Shown in pieces: positions 7,601-14,709 of a stretch of DNA of 28,208 bases. Source of the DNA: Candidatus Poseidoniales archaeon. GTDB taxonomy: Archaea > Thermoplasmatota > Poseidoniia > Poseidoniales > Poseidoniaceae. The notes under the pieces are model-generated. The model ran no database searches and was not told where the DNA came from. It was given only the letters and a program-made list of their open reading frames with translations. Both the position numbers and the translations under genes were made by a program. How positions within the stretch are numbered: the first letter of the stretch is position 1; each line of letters begins with the position of its first letter. The stretch covers positions 1 to 28,208 of the forward strand of contig QQSA01000053.1 of assembly GCA_003602535.1 (NCBI GenBank). The letters run 5' to 3'.

Positions 7601-9550
7601 CACAAGGTTAGAATGGATGGCAATAGTGTAGATATACAATACTCAGAGTTAAGATTCAATATAGTAATTGATAACTATCAACGTTCAGGAAAAACTATTC
7701 TAAATACTTTTGAAGAGGGTGAAATATTACTGGGATATGTTGGAATTGAAAACGATGGAAATTCAGGTGATGGTGGTGGACTGTTGTTCACTACTAGGGA
7801 TGGAGAATTACATGCCAAAACCTTGTCAAGTAAGTTCAAGATGGCTGCTGACACATTGATTGAAGATAATTGGGCTGGAGAGTTCGCATTTGAAGTAAGA
7901 GATGACAATCGAGTTCATCTTGCATGGAGCAAGAGGTTTGAAGATCAACAAGGGTATACAATGACCGATATCAGCATGGCAAGTATTGGAATCTCGGGTG
8001 ATTTATCGACACCATCATCTCACTTGACCCCATTGAAACAATCCGAGGGTAGTTATTGGGGTCTAGATCTTGCAGTAAAAGATGATGAGGTCGTACTTGC
8101 CGGATATCATCGAGATATCTTGACAGGGGGTTCTTGGAATGACATCACAAATATCTTCATGATTTACAATAATGATGCGGATTCAAATAATGGATGGAAC
8201 ACAAAAATGAATGTACTGCTAGATGTCGACATTAAACCTCAGTATGGCGATTCGATCGCTGTTGGAATTGGACAAGATGACATACATCTGCTGTATCAAG
8301 CCATGAGAGATGATGAAACAGGTATCGAAAGAGTAGGTCTATTTTACGCGCGTGGAACGATAGGCCAAACACCTTTCAACTTCCAATCAGCAGCTGGTGA
8401 TTATGCTAGCAAACCAGAACTAATGATCGTAGAAGATGGAGATGAGGACATATTGGTAACTGCTTGGATTGAAGGAAGTGGCAGTTCAACAGAAATTGTC
8501 AGTGTAGTTCAAGATACAATCTGGTCAATCGATGAACCTCAAAATATTTCTGCGCCGGGCGCAACTAAAGTCATGATGGTCAGAACATCTGATGAAGATA
8601 TCAAGATATTTTATGATGAGATTGGAGTTTCTGGTCCGGTAACAAGATATGGTATCTATTCTCTAGGTTATTCAGAAATTGGAATGTCTAATTTGTTGTC
8701 AGCAGGTTACATTGTTGGTGCAGGATACTTGGGTGAAGATATAGTCGTAATAATGAATTCACCATCTGGCCAAATTATTGGTAGGACATTAGCATCAACT
8801 GTTTCAGAAGAGGTTGATGATGAAGACGGATTCCTAGATCTGTTATTGAGTCCACTTCCAGGAGATACTCAAGAAGAAAAGATCCAGGCACTTGGCCTGA
8901 TTGGAGGTTTCCTAATTCTATTATTTGCATCGGTAATATTAGTTCTGAAGAGATCACATCGTCAGGAAGAAGAGATTGAAGTTTCAGCAGAAAGTAGTGA
9001 TTTAGAATTACTAATTGAAACTGAAGAAGATGGTGAATCAGCATTGATTGCCATAGACGCAGATGGTTCTGATGATTTGGTCGTCGAACTAAATACACCT
9101 AAAGTCGTAATAGAAGGTGAAGAAATTGATGGTCGAGATCTATCTGCTGAATTGGAGGCGAAGGTTGAGGCAGGAACGGCATCTAAGAGATTAGAACGAA
9201 GAATGAAAAGAAAAGAAGATAGAGAAGCTAAGGAAATTTTCGAAGAAATTGCGAAAAATCTGCCTCCTATTCCTGCACCGGGAACCATCCCTATTGCAGA
9301 GCTTCCTAAATTGGAAGGACTACCTCCTCTTCCAATACCACCGGCACCTGGTGAACTGCCAACGCCTCCTGCTCCTGGAGAATTACCTATCCCAGCTCCT
9401 CCGGGTAAATTGCCTCCATTGCCTTTGCCAGCCATACCTGCTCCTGAAAGAAAGGTAACTTGTCCTTCTTGTGGCGCAGGAATAACGGTCAAGGATATGA
9501 CATTGAGAAAAATGCCTTGTCCGATTTGTTCTGAAAATATCGATATGTGA
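4625..9550 (+). CDS. Giant membrane-anchored subtilisin-like (S8) serine protease
   Basis: The 1641-residue protein starts with a signal peptide (about 5-28) and a pro-region. The S8 catalytic domain follows, with Asp212 (AVLDSGVD), His269 (GHGTHVAG), the oxyanion asparagine Asn383 (AAGNDG) and Ser479 (GTSMATPLVSG). A glycine-rich linker (near 555) leads to two Ig-like beta domains and two CARDB-like domains (about 775-1015). A repetitive beta-rich region, possibly a propeller, spans roughly 1025-1390. One transmembrane helix (about 1420-1442) is followed by an acidic cytosolic segment, a basic coiled stretch, a proline-rich repeat and a C-terminal CPSCG...CPIC putative zinc ribbon. So the protease faces outside, with a long cytosolic tail. 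An in-frame ATG at 4634 (MRDIKALL) gives a more typical signal peptide and may be the real start. glmS follows nine bases later. Substrates are unknown; envelope processing or peptide scavenging are both possible. Confidence 0.92.
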   Translation: MDSMRDIKALLLAIIFLIADMSAMASASPVSDEDSMEQIVEEIDDRMPFRGDRYASEDYGWWFSYGPDSNFDGMDDRLEKVIAGQESVSSTAIIGPDGMKTVAIIVDFAWHPQQEEIDDLVAVLRSHGWEAEGSWFQVMDSIDSVVVDHVPVSSLVEILALESVVVIEMQNLMDIQLENANPATRIQPSDVYSGTVYDRGYTGENIVIAVLDSGVDNEHRSLNDFDDVDDAPDLNPNSYDDQKWVGGYDATSQASNPDGTQDPDDGQGHGTHVAGIALGTGDSSRVHIGGAPGAFLVDVKVLTDSGGTNSQNSLNGIQWMINNKDTDWGNGAKGIHIGQMSFGSIGTPLNPDDTGDNGTGAESRLVNNATYDHGIACIVAAGNDGKQRIASPGSADGAITIGSADNADTINRTDDFMASYSNSGPRDNDNDDDDWDELKPDITAYGSGIYSASAATGTSFPGTPRPEADSSYEAKDGTSMATPLVSGVVALMLQADSSLTPVEIKDILRNSSEEKGNPTEPGISDRWNDKWGFGLLDASCAVDMALKRTCTPLTGGGGGVILPPDNDTSIGVTIDSPVNKSWLIVGDIVQIRGGLIADTGPWNSVNLRITQYYEDSDEQVLMDWTAANIEGNNWSLNQLIPEEWFSEDETIIVIEAQAVGDGDLVSTDVRWGYIGRFAASFGSPSSGSTLVGTVTFSGTAQGVEPSHLMYRVNSGDWKNVHSFDEDDNKTQDWSFTWNSNEVNDGSHKISIKLVNVSGVESDIVRRTFTVDNQPAAPQLSFQGTVQIFDQDLPASSAIAGTILEIHFNVVNTGDEDASDVHLKLDAPGSESSTYPSEGKLPRLDQGETVSVILWWSATVAGIHDVTIQIDPNGLLNDDQSDNQYTFSFEIEERPVEPTLRFLSSAVNTSPKIPLPSTDPENPNPYTIDIRIDNLGQTDATSITLILYTQPEGQDSWTKVGSETVNVIPGSTTSSGFAKVQFTNSHDSVGFVKHKVRMDGNSVDIQYSELRFNIVIDNYQRSGKTILNTFEEGEILLGYVGIENDGNSGDGGGLLFTTRDGELHAKTLSSKFKMAADTLIEDNWAGEFAFEVRDDNRVHLAWSKRFEDQQGYTMTDISMASIGISGDLSTPSSHLTPLKQSEGSYWGLDLAVKDDEVVLAGYHRDILTGGSWNDITNIFMIYNNDADSNNGWNTKMNVLLDVDIKPQYGDSIAVGIGQDDIHLLYQAMRDDETGIERVGLFYARGTIGQTPFNFQSAAGDYASKPELMIVEDGDEDILVTAWIEGSGSSTEIVSVVQDTIWSIDEPQNISAPGATKVMMVRTSDEDIKIFYDEIGVSGPVTRYGIYSLGYSEIGMSNLLSAGYIVGAGYLGEDIVVIMNSPSGQIIGRTLASTVSEEVDDEDGFLDLLLSPLPGDTQEEKIQALGLIGGFLILLFASVILVLKRSHRQEEEIEVSAESSDLELLIETEEDGESALIAIDADGSDDLVVELNTPKVVIEGEEIDGRDLSAELEAKVEAGTASKRLERRMKRKEDREAKEIFEEIAKNLPPIPAPGTIPIAELPKLEGLPPLPIPPAPGELPTPPAPGELPIPAPPGKLPPLPLPAIPAPERKVTCPSCGAGITVKDMTLRKMPCPICSENIDM
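9260..9448 (+). repeat. Proline-rich repeat region in the cytosolic tail of the S8 protease
   Basis: About 63 residues are built from variants of the unit P-x-P-A-P-G-E-L-P. PPAPGELP occurs twice, followed by PAPPGKLP. The region links the basic helical segment to the terminal cysteine motif and probably forms an extended polyproline spacer or an adaptor-binding stretch. Confidence 0.75.
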
Positions 9551-9559
9551 GTGGTAATC

Positions 9560-11380
9560 ATGTGTGGAATTTTCGGTTTTGTTGGTAATAGGTCTGCTGC
9601 ACCACTATTAATCGAAGGTTTACGCCGATTAGAGTATCGAGGATATGATTCAACAGGTCTAGTTGTGCGTAATGGTTCATTACAGATGTTCAAGAAAGTA
9701 GGAAAGGTTTCTGAGTTAACTAAGATTTTACCTAATCATATCGAGGGTAAAATGGGGATTGCTCACACCCGTTGGGCAACTCATGGTCCTGTCACAGATT
9801 CTAATGCTCATCCGCACATGAACATGGATGAAAGTATAGCATTGGTTCATAATGGAATTATTGACAATGCTAAAAGTTTGAGAAATAGATTAGAGTCTAA
9901 AGGAGTTGAATTAACTTCCGAAACAGATTCTGAAGTTTTAGTTCATATGATTACAATTGGTTTGAATTCTGGCCAAGAACCTTTAGAAGCGGTTAGACAA
10001 ACTTTGATGAGAGTTACTGGGACATGGGGATTATGTGTTCTCTTCAAAGAATATAATCAAATCATCTGTGCACGAAATGGCTCACCATTGATTATCGGAC
10101 AAGGTGTAGGTGAATCATTTGTTTCTTCTGACCCGCATGCTTTGTCACAGCATACTCAAAACATATTTTTCTTAGAAGATGGAGATATGGCCATAGTTTC
10201 CAGTGATGGTATCGATATTTCAAGACTTGAAGGAGGATCATCAACAACCAGTATGACAATCTTGGAAGATGAATGGGGTGAAGCAGACATGGCGGGTTAT
10301 CCTAATTTCATGTTAAAAGAAATCCATGAACAACCCGAAGCTTTGCGAAGATGTATCAGTGGGCGATTAGATAAATCAAATGGAAGCGCAAAATTAGGCG
10401 GATTAAAACTCGAACCAGTTCGCCTACGTAATTCTCCTCATGTTCGATTAATAGGTTGTGGAACTGCTTTGAACGCTTGCCGAATCGGACAATTAGCAAT
10501 CGAGAGTTTAGCAAGGATTCCAGCTGTGGCTCACGTGTCTAGTGAATTCAGATATAATGATCCGGTAATCAATCCGAATGCTATTCATTTTGCGGTTTCT
10601 CAATCAGGTGAAACAGCGGATACTATTTCTGCAGTCAAGGAAATTCAACTCAAGGGCGGTGATGCACATGGAATCATAAATGTGGTCGGTTCATCAATTG
10701 CTAGATTATGTGGTCAAGGAGTATACATTCACAGTGGACCAGAACAAGCTGTAGCGTCAACAAAGGCATTTACAAACATGGTTGCATCACTCTTATTATT
10801 CGCAATAAGGATCGGAAGAACTCGCTCCTTTTCACGAGAAAGAGGTCGCAATATCATTGAAAATTTCGAAAGGATTCCACAACTAATGGAAACTTATCTT
10901 TCTAATCAAGGGCCGATTGATGAAGCCGTTGAACTAGTCAAGAATGCAAAGAGTATACTTTACTTGGGACGAGGCCTATCTGCTCCTGTAGCAAGTGAAG
11001 GGGCATTGAAAATGCTAGAATTAGCATATATCCCATGCCTCGCATATCCTGCAGGTGAAATGAAGCATGGTCCAATTGCACTTCTTGAGGAAGGTAGCCC
11101 CGTAATTGTAATCGCACCTAATGACAAACATCGTGAGAAAACAATTGCATCGATGCATGAATGCAAAGCTAGAGGTGCAAAAATAATTCTTATTCATGAG
11201 GACGGAGATTCCATTTCTGAAGAAGCAGATATCTCAATCGCAATACCGGCATGTGATTCTTTGTTGTCGCCGTTACTGTCGGTTATTCCTACACAATTGA
11301 TTGCTTACAAAACGGCCCTTGCTTTAGGCTGTGATGTCGACCGGCCTCGTAATTTGGCTAAATCAGTCACTGTAGAATAA
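9560..11380 (+). CDS. glmS: Glutamine-fructose-6-phosphate aminotransferase (isomerizing)
   Basis: GlmS makes glucosamine-6-phosphate from fructose-6-phosphate and glutamine, the first step to UDP-GlcNAc for glycans. The start was placed at the ATG at 9560, not the GTG at 9551, because it gives MCGIFGFVG, in which Cys2 is the glutaminase nucleophile exposed after Met removal. Further glutaminase motifs are HTRWATHG, NAHPHM and VHNGI. Two SIS domains follow, with AVSQSGETADT in the first and LGRGLSAPVASEGALK in the second. The C-terminus DRPRNLAKSVTVE is the family's standard ending and carries the active-site lysine. The 606-residue length is normal. The gene lies nine bases after the protease stop codon, whose TGA sits within a GTGAG sequence. 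It ends exactly where the convergent KaiC-like gene ends, with no base between the two stop codons. Confidence 0.97.
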   Translation: MCGIFGFVGNRSAAPLLIEGLRRLEYRGYDSTGLVVRNGSLQMFKKVGKVSELTKILPNHIEGKMGIAHTRWATHGPVTDSNAHPHMNMDESIALVHNGIIDNAKSLRNRLESKGVELTSETDSEVLVHMITIGLNSGQEPLEAVRQTLMRVTGTWGLCVLFKEYNQIICARNGSPLIIGQGVGESFVSSDPHALSQHTQNIFFLEDGDMAIVSSDGIDISRLEGGSSTTSMTILEDEWGEADMAGYPNFMLKEIHEQPEALRRCISGRLDKSNGSAKLGGLKLEPVRLRNSPHVRLIGCGTALNACRIGQLAIESLARIPAVAHVSSEFRYNDPVINPNAIHFAVSQSGETADTISAVKEIQLKGGDAHGIINVVGSSIARLCGQGVYIHSGPEQAVASTKAFTNMVASLLLFAIRIGRTRSFSRERGRNIIENFERIPQLMETYLSNQGPIDEAVELVKNAKSILYLGRGLSAPVASEGALKMLELAYIPCLAYPAGEMKHGPIALLEEGSPVIVIAPNDKHREKTIASMHECKARGAKIILIHEDGDSISEEADISIAIPACDSLLSPLLSVIPTQLIAYKTALALGCDVDRPRNLAKSVTVE

Positions 11381-12100
11381 TCATTGAATCGAGAATCTTT
11401 GATCATTAGAATTCCACAGAATTGGAGAATATCCCAGTCGATGGTGAGTATGACGCATTTTGATAACTCCAATTTTACGAGTAATATCGTCTCCCACTCT
11501 ATCCATAGTTAAGTGCATGACACCATCGGATAAGTAGTCTTCAACTCCATATTCTCCGAACTGCTTGTGGTCTTCTCCAGTCATTTCGCAGATGAAGAAG
11601 GAAGTCAACTCTAAGCGGCGGCAAGCCTCGAACAGTCTGAAAATCTCGTCACGAGGATTTTCCATCTTTGTCAAAGTGAAGAACGCACCTAGTGAATCGA
11701 AAACAAGTAATTCGAATCCAATGGATTGCCTGTATGACGTAAGTTGCTTGATCAGCTGGCCCATCCAGTCAATTCTGTTGCTCATACCTTGTTCATCTAA
11801 TTGAACACGCAAATCAGAGAGATCAATAATTGCGATTCTGTTGCGAACTCTTGGGTCATCAACATTCATTCCCATGTTAGACATGTGTGAGCGAAGAGAA
11901 TCTTTTCCTTGTTCTAGAGTGACGTAAATTCCACTGGTTTCACCATACAGTACAGCGTTATACAATAGTGAAAAAGTCACTGAAGATTTCATTGCACCTG
12001 ACTGTCCAGCCACGATACAAATGTGCCCTTGAGGTATTCCTCCTTGCATATTTTCATCTAGTCCTGCTATGTGTGTCGGTATCCTTTCTATCTCACTCAA
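11381..12100 (-). CDS. KaiC/RAD55-like RecA-fold ATPase with altered Walker A
   Basis: This 239-residue protein contains a single KaiC-type RecA domain. The N-terminal motif IPTHIAGLDENMQGGIPQG is the usual KaiC-like lead-in. Walker A reads GQSGAMKSS (about 32-40): the lysine is kept, but the glycine normally before it is methionine. Walker B is LLVFDS, with the aspartate near residue 135. A catalytic-type glutamate lies in VTLEQ (about 63). The start is TTG at 12100, supported by a GGTGAG Shine-Dalgarno sequence at good spacing and because the next ATG would remove the GLDE motif. Relatives act in signalling or archaeal motility, but this gene has no such neighbours and its role is unknown. 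It is convergent with glmS and divergent from maf. Confidence 0.82.
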   Translation of the reverse strand: MSEIERIPTHIAGLDENMQGGIPQGHICIVAGQSGAMKSSVTFSLLYNAVLYGETSGIYVTLEQGKDSLRSHMSNMGMNVDDPRVRNRIAIIDLSDLRVQLDEQGMSNRIDWMGQLIKQLTSYRQSIGFELLVFDSLGAFFTLTKMENPRDEIFRLFEACRRLELTSFFICEMTGEDHKQFGEYGVEDYLSDGVMHLTMDRVGDDITRKIGVIKMRHTHHRLGYSPILWNSNDQRFSIQ

Positions 12101-12107
12101 GCCGTCT

Positions 12108-12120
12108 CACCGGTACGGTG
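12108..12120 (-). repeat. Hairpin with TAC loop covering the Shine-Dalgarno sequence of the KaiC-like gene
   Basis: On the minus strand CACCG-TAC-CGGTG is a perfect five-base-pair stem with a three-base loop. Its 3' arm contains most of the GGTGAG that serves as ribosome-binding site for the TTG start at 12100. The complementary strand reads CACCG-GTA-CGGTG, so it resembles the GTA-loop hairpins elsewhere in the window. Confidence 0.5.
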
Positions 12121-12163
12121 TAACAGCGATGTTCTCTTCAAGGTGACCCCCAAACCGCCTGTT

Positions 12164-12715
12164 ATGGGAATCTGGTTGGCGAGTGCTTCTGAGCGTCGCG
12201 CTCAGATTCTACGAGACCGTTATGGAACTGTGCACATCGAATCTTTACCCGATGTAGATGAGACACCACCTACAGGTTCAGTTTCATCACAGGTTTTGGC
12301 AATTTGTCGACGAAAAGCCGAGGCAGTACCAGCCGGGCATGGCTATCAAGCAGTCATTGTAGCAGATACTATGGTCGGAGACCCCGATGATGCAAATGCT
12401 GCAATGGGTAAAGCCGAGAATGAATCTGAAGCATTATCAATGCTCAAGAGATTGTCTGGACGTAGACATCAAGTATGGTCTGCAACAGGTGTTCAGATTT
12501 GTGGTGATTGGACATTCTTCGTTGAATTCGCTGTGGTTGAAATCGATGACTTAAGTGTTGATGTTATTGGTGATTTGATTAAATCAGGTTCATGGATTGG
12601 AAAAGCTGGATCATACGATTTAGCAGGCCAAATGAGTAAGTACGCCAAATTGATTGATGGTGATGAAGTAACAGTACTAGGATTTGCATCTAGTGCTTTA
12701 CGATTACTGGATTAG
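12164..12715 (+). CDS. maf: Maf-family nucleotide pyrophosphatase
   Basis: The protein hydrolyses non-standard or excess nucleoside triphosphates to the monophosphate plus pyrophosphate. The start at 12164 gives MGIWLASASERRAQIL, which matches the family N-terminus (S-x-S-x-R-R). An upstream in-frame GTG at 12143 would add seven residues. Other family motifs are VDETPP, VADTMVGDP with the catalytic aspartate, a KAENESEA segment corresponding to the usual GKP loop, LSGRRHQVWSATGV, and KAGSYDLAG near the end. The length of 183 residues is slightly short but within range. An AAGGTGA lies 17 bases upstream of the ATG, further than ideal. Whether it prefers dTTP/UTP or modified bases cannot be read from the sequence. 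The stop overlaps the convergent membrane-protein gene by four bases. Confidence 0.88.
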   Translation: MGIWLASASERRAQILRDRYGTVHIESLPDVDETPPTGSVSSQVLAICRRKAEAVPAGHGYQAVIVADTMVGDPDDANAAMGKAENESEALSMLKRLSGRRHQVWSATGVQICGDWTFFVEFAVVEIDDLSVDVIGDLIKSGSWIGKAGSYDLAGQMSKYAKLIDGDEVTVLGFASSALRLLD

Positions 12716-14031
12716 TTTTCGAAATCATAACCTGGGCCTTCTTCTGGGTACTTCAAATATTTATCATAAAACATAGGTGTAGCATACCAATTATCTAGGC
12801 CGAAGAAAACATCTCTTATCCAATGTATCAGTATCAGAATATACGATGCTGCATAAACTGCGATTCCAATTCTAGGGTATGATGTTAGTTCTTCATCAGT
12901 AATCCAACTGTTGATTAATGCGAATGTTGTGATTAAACTACCAATGTTCAGGGACAAAAATATCAGCCAAGTAGTTTTTCTTCTATGCAAGGATAATTTT
13001 TTGTGATCATCATGAAGATAACTAGCAAAGCCCCATAATGCTTGCATTGAGAAACCGAAGATCAAGATCCATCTATAATAAGACATCATTGCATCTGTTG
13101 TGCTAACAAAATTTAGCTTCTCCAAATAGGATGCAATTCCAATTATTGGTAACCAAAATACAGATGCCGCAATCATCTTGTTGTAAGGTTGTTTTTCAAT
13201 AATTTTTGAAACTATTTTTTTGGGGTTGAGCATAATGAAGATGAAAATATATGGTAATAATGCTAGAATCGCTGACAATCTAACGGACATGTCTCCCCTA
13301 TCAGATAGAGGCGCCGATAGTATTGATAACAACAGTAATGTCATGAAAATTGCAAACACTTTACCAGTATTATGTGGCTTGATCAAATCCCAGTTTAATC
13401 TTCGATTAAAGTGAGAAACGATTGTTGCTGTGACGGCCAAAGGAATCAATAAATCGAAAATTACAGATTCTGAAATTGCTAACATCATGGAATTTTCTCT
13501 AGCAATCCATGATACTAAGGTGATTAATCCGATGAAAGGTAAAATCATTCCAATCGTATATGAAAAAGGTCCAATTTCTGTAGAATTTATTTTCCTACTT
13601 TTGAAAATTGTTAACGCAGGGGGGCCTAACAAAAATAATGCTGTACAGAGTAATGTAATTCCAGTTGTCGATAGTGAATAGAATATCTCCTCTTTTCCAA
13701 TAATAATTCCCAAAGCAATTGTAAATTGTCCCGACATATTCATTCCGATGAAAGATCTCATCAAACTTTTATCAAAACTTTTGACGTCGTAAATTAATGG
13801 TAGTAAACTAAATCCTAATCCTGCAATTATGCACATCATCCATCCTAAACTAAGTTGAATCTTTAACACATGACGAACATGTTCAGAGTTTGTTTGAAGC
13901 AAATCATTAGAATTGGTTCCAACCCAAATCGCAGTGATTATGAAAGTAATTTGCATTATTACTGCCGCAAGTAATAGGTCAATGTATGACCCTGCGGCAA
14001 AATGTTGAGAACTGCTAGGTGTCTCATCCAT
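12712..14031 (-). CDS. Multi-pass membrane protein of unknown function
   Basis: I do not recognise this family with confidence. From the ATG at 14031 (MDETPSSSQHFAAG) it is 439 residues with roughly 12 predicted transmembrane helices and short loops, and no large soluble domain. Helix 2 begins with HVRHVLKIQLSLGW and ends GFSLLPLIYDV. A histidine before a GW...G...LLP helix loosely recalls haem-copper-oxidase-like or NnrS-like proteins. Too few histidines are aligned to claim haem binding. The longest frame starts at a TTG (14043), but a TATA-like box is centred 26-27 bases from the ATG at 14031, which supports a leaderless start there. It lies 51 bases downstream of sepF on the same strand and overlaps the end of maf. 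A transporter is equally possible. Confidence 0.8.
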   Translation of the reverse strand: MDETPSSSQHFAAGSYIDLLLAAVIMQITFIITAIWVGTNSNDLLQTNSEHVRHVLKIQLSLGWMMCIIAGLGFSLLPLIYDVKSFDKSLMRSFIGMNMSGQFTIALGIIIGKEEIFYSLSTTGITLLCTALFLLGPPALTIFKSRKINSTEIGPFSYTIGMILPFIGLITLVSWIARENSMMLAISESVIFDLLIPLAVTATIVSHFNRRLNWDLIKPHNTGKVFAIFMTLLLLSILSAPLSDRGDMSVRLSAILALLPYIFIFIMLNPKKIVSKIIEKQPYNKMIAASVFWLPIIGIASYLEKLNFVSTTDAMMSYYRWILIFGFSMQALWGFASYLHDDHKKLSLHRRKTTWLIFLSLNIGSLITTFALINSWITDEELTSYPRIGIAVYAASYILILIHWIRDVFFGLDNWYATPMFYDKYLKYPEEGPGYDFEN

Positions 14032-14052
14032 TATGCATTTCAAATCGTCTTA

Positions 14053-14060
14053 GCATATAA
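14053..14060 (-). promoter_or_regulatory. TATA-like box for the multi-pass membrane protein gene
   Basis: TTATATGC on the minus strand is centred about 26-27 bases upstream of the ATG at 14031. That is the normal archaeal distance from TATA box to transcription start, so the transcript is probably leaderless. It would give this gene its own promoter despite lying behind sepF. Confidence 0.5.
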
Positions 14061-14082
14061 CTACTGGACCTATAAGATGAAA

Positions 14083-14697
14083 TTACATTAGCAATGGGGC
14101 AAGTCCTAAATCGTTCCTAGATACATCCATTGAAACATCTTTGCCAGGCACTAGTAATAGTTTATCAGCATCATCTAGAGCGAAAATAGCAATTCCAATT
14201 TCATCACCCATATGCTTCAAAGTCCTTCTGCAAGCATTGGTTTGAGTTTCCATATGGATTAGTCCATTTAAGTCTACGATAACAGTATCTCCTCTGCGGA
14301 TTCTATCTTCGATTTGCCGAAGAGGCAGTCTATGCATTTTGTCAGGCTCTACATATCGCAATGCCCGATCAGGGAAACCGGAAGACTTTGACGAATAATT
14401 AGAGAGATCGTGAAACGCAACACCATCTGGAGTAACAGGTCCAATCCACCCATCAGGTAGTGGAACCATTTTCCTTACAGGAGTGGGTATTTCTAACGGC
14501 TTAGCAGCCTCAAGATTATTTCCGGGTAACTTCTCATCAACCGGTTGACTCAGAGTTTCTTCACCGGGACTAACAATTGTCAATTGCTGACCAGGTGCTT
14601 CTTCAGTTTTTTTTGATTTCTTCTTAGTCCGACTCGCTGTATCTGTTGCTGGTGCTTCAGGGTCAGGGAAACCAAAAAATTGCCAAAGAGTACCCAT
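14083..14697 (-). CDS. sepF: Cell division protein SepF (archaeal type)
   Basis: SepF anchors FtsZ to the membrane in archaea that divide with FtsZ. The start chosen, ATG 14697, gives MGTLWQFFGFPDPE, a short amphipathic N-terminus like the membrane-targeting helix of SepF. A GTGAG lies about eight bases upstream. The alternative GTG at 14706 adds only MRK. Residues about 15-90 are a low-complexity linker with a lysine-rich patch (KKKSKK). The C-terminal 85 residues match the SepF/DUF552 core: RGDTVIVDLNGL, then a helix containing ETQTNACRRTLKHM, then a strand-rich end with DKLLLVPGKDV. At 204 residues it is longer than most archaeal SepF proteins because of the linker. It follows two giant surface-protein genes, 12 bases after the second. 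No ftsZ is in the window. Confidence 0.78.
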   Translation of the reverse strand: MGTLWQFFGFPDPEAPATDTASRTKKKSKKTEEAPGQQLTIVSPGEETLSQPVDEKLPGNNLEAAKPLEIPTPVRKMVPLPDGWIGPVTPDGVAFHDLSNYSSKSSGFPDRALRYVEPDKMHRLPLRQIEDRIRRGDTVIVDLNGLIHMETQTNACRRTLKHMGDEIGIAIFALDDADKLLLVPGKDVSMDVSRNDLGLAPLLM

Positions 14698-14709
14698 TTT
14701 TCTCACTGC

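Noticed and set aside
8962..9693. Long minus-strand frame (243 codons) opposite the S8 protease tail
   Set aside because: Its glycine-, serine- and alanine-rich product is the antisense of the proline-rich and acidic tail. It spans two real genes and has no family motif.
12071..12163. Longer N-terminus for the Maf protein
   Set aside because: The extra 31 residues overlap the divergent KaiC-like gene and precede the conserved family N-terminus, so the start was moved to 12164.
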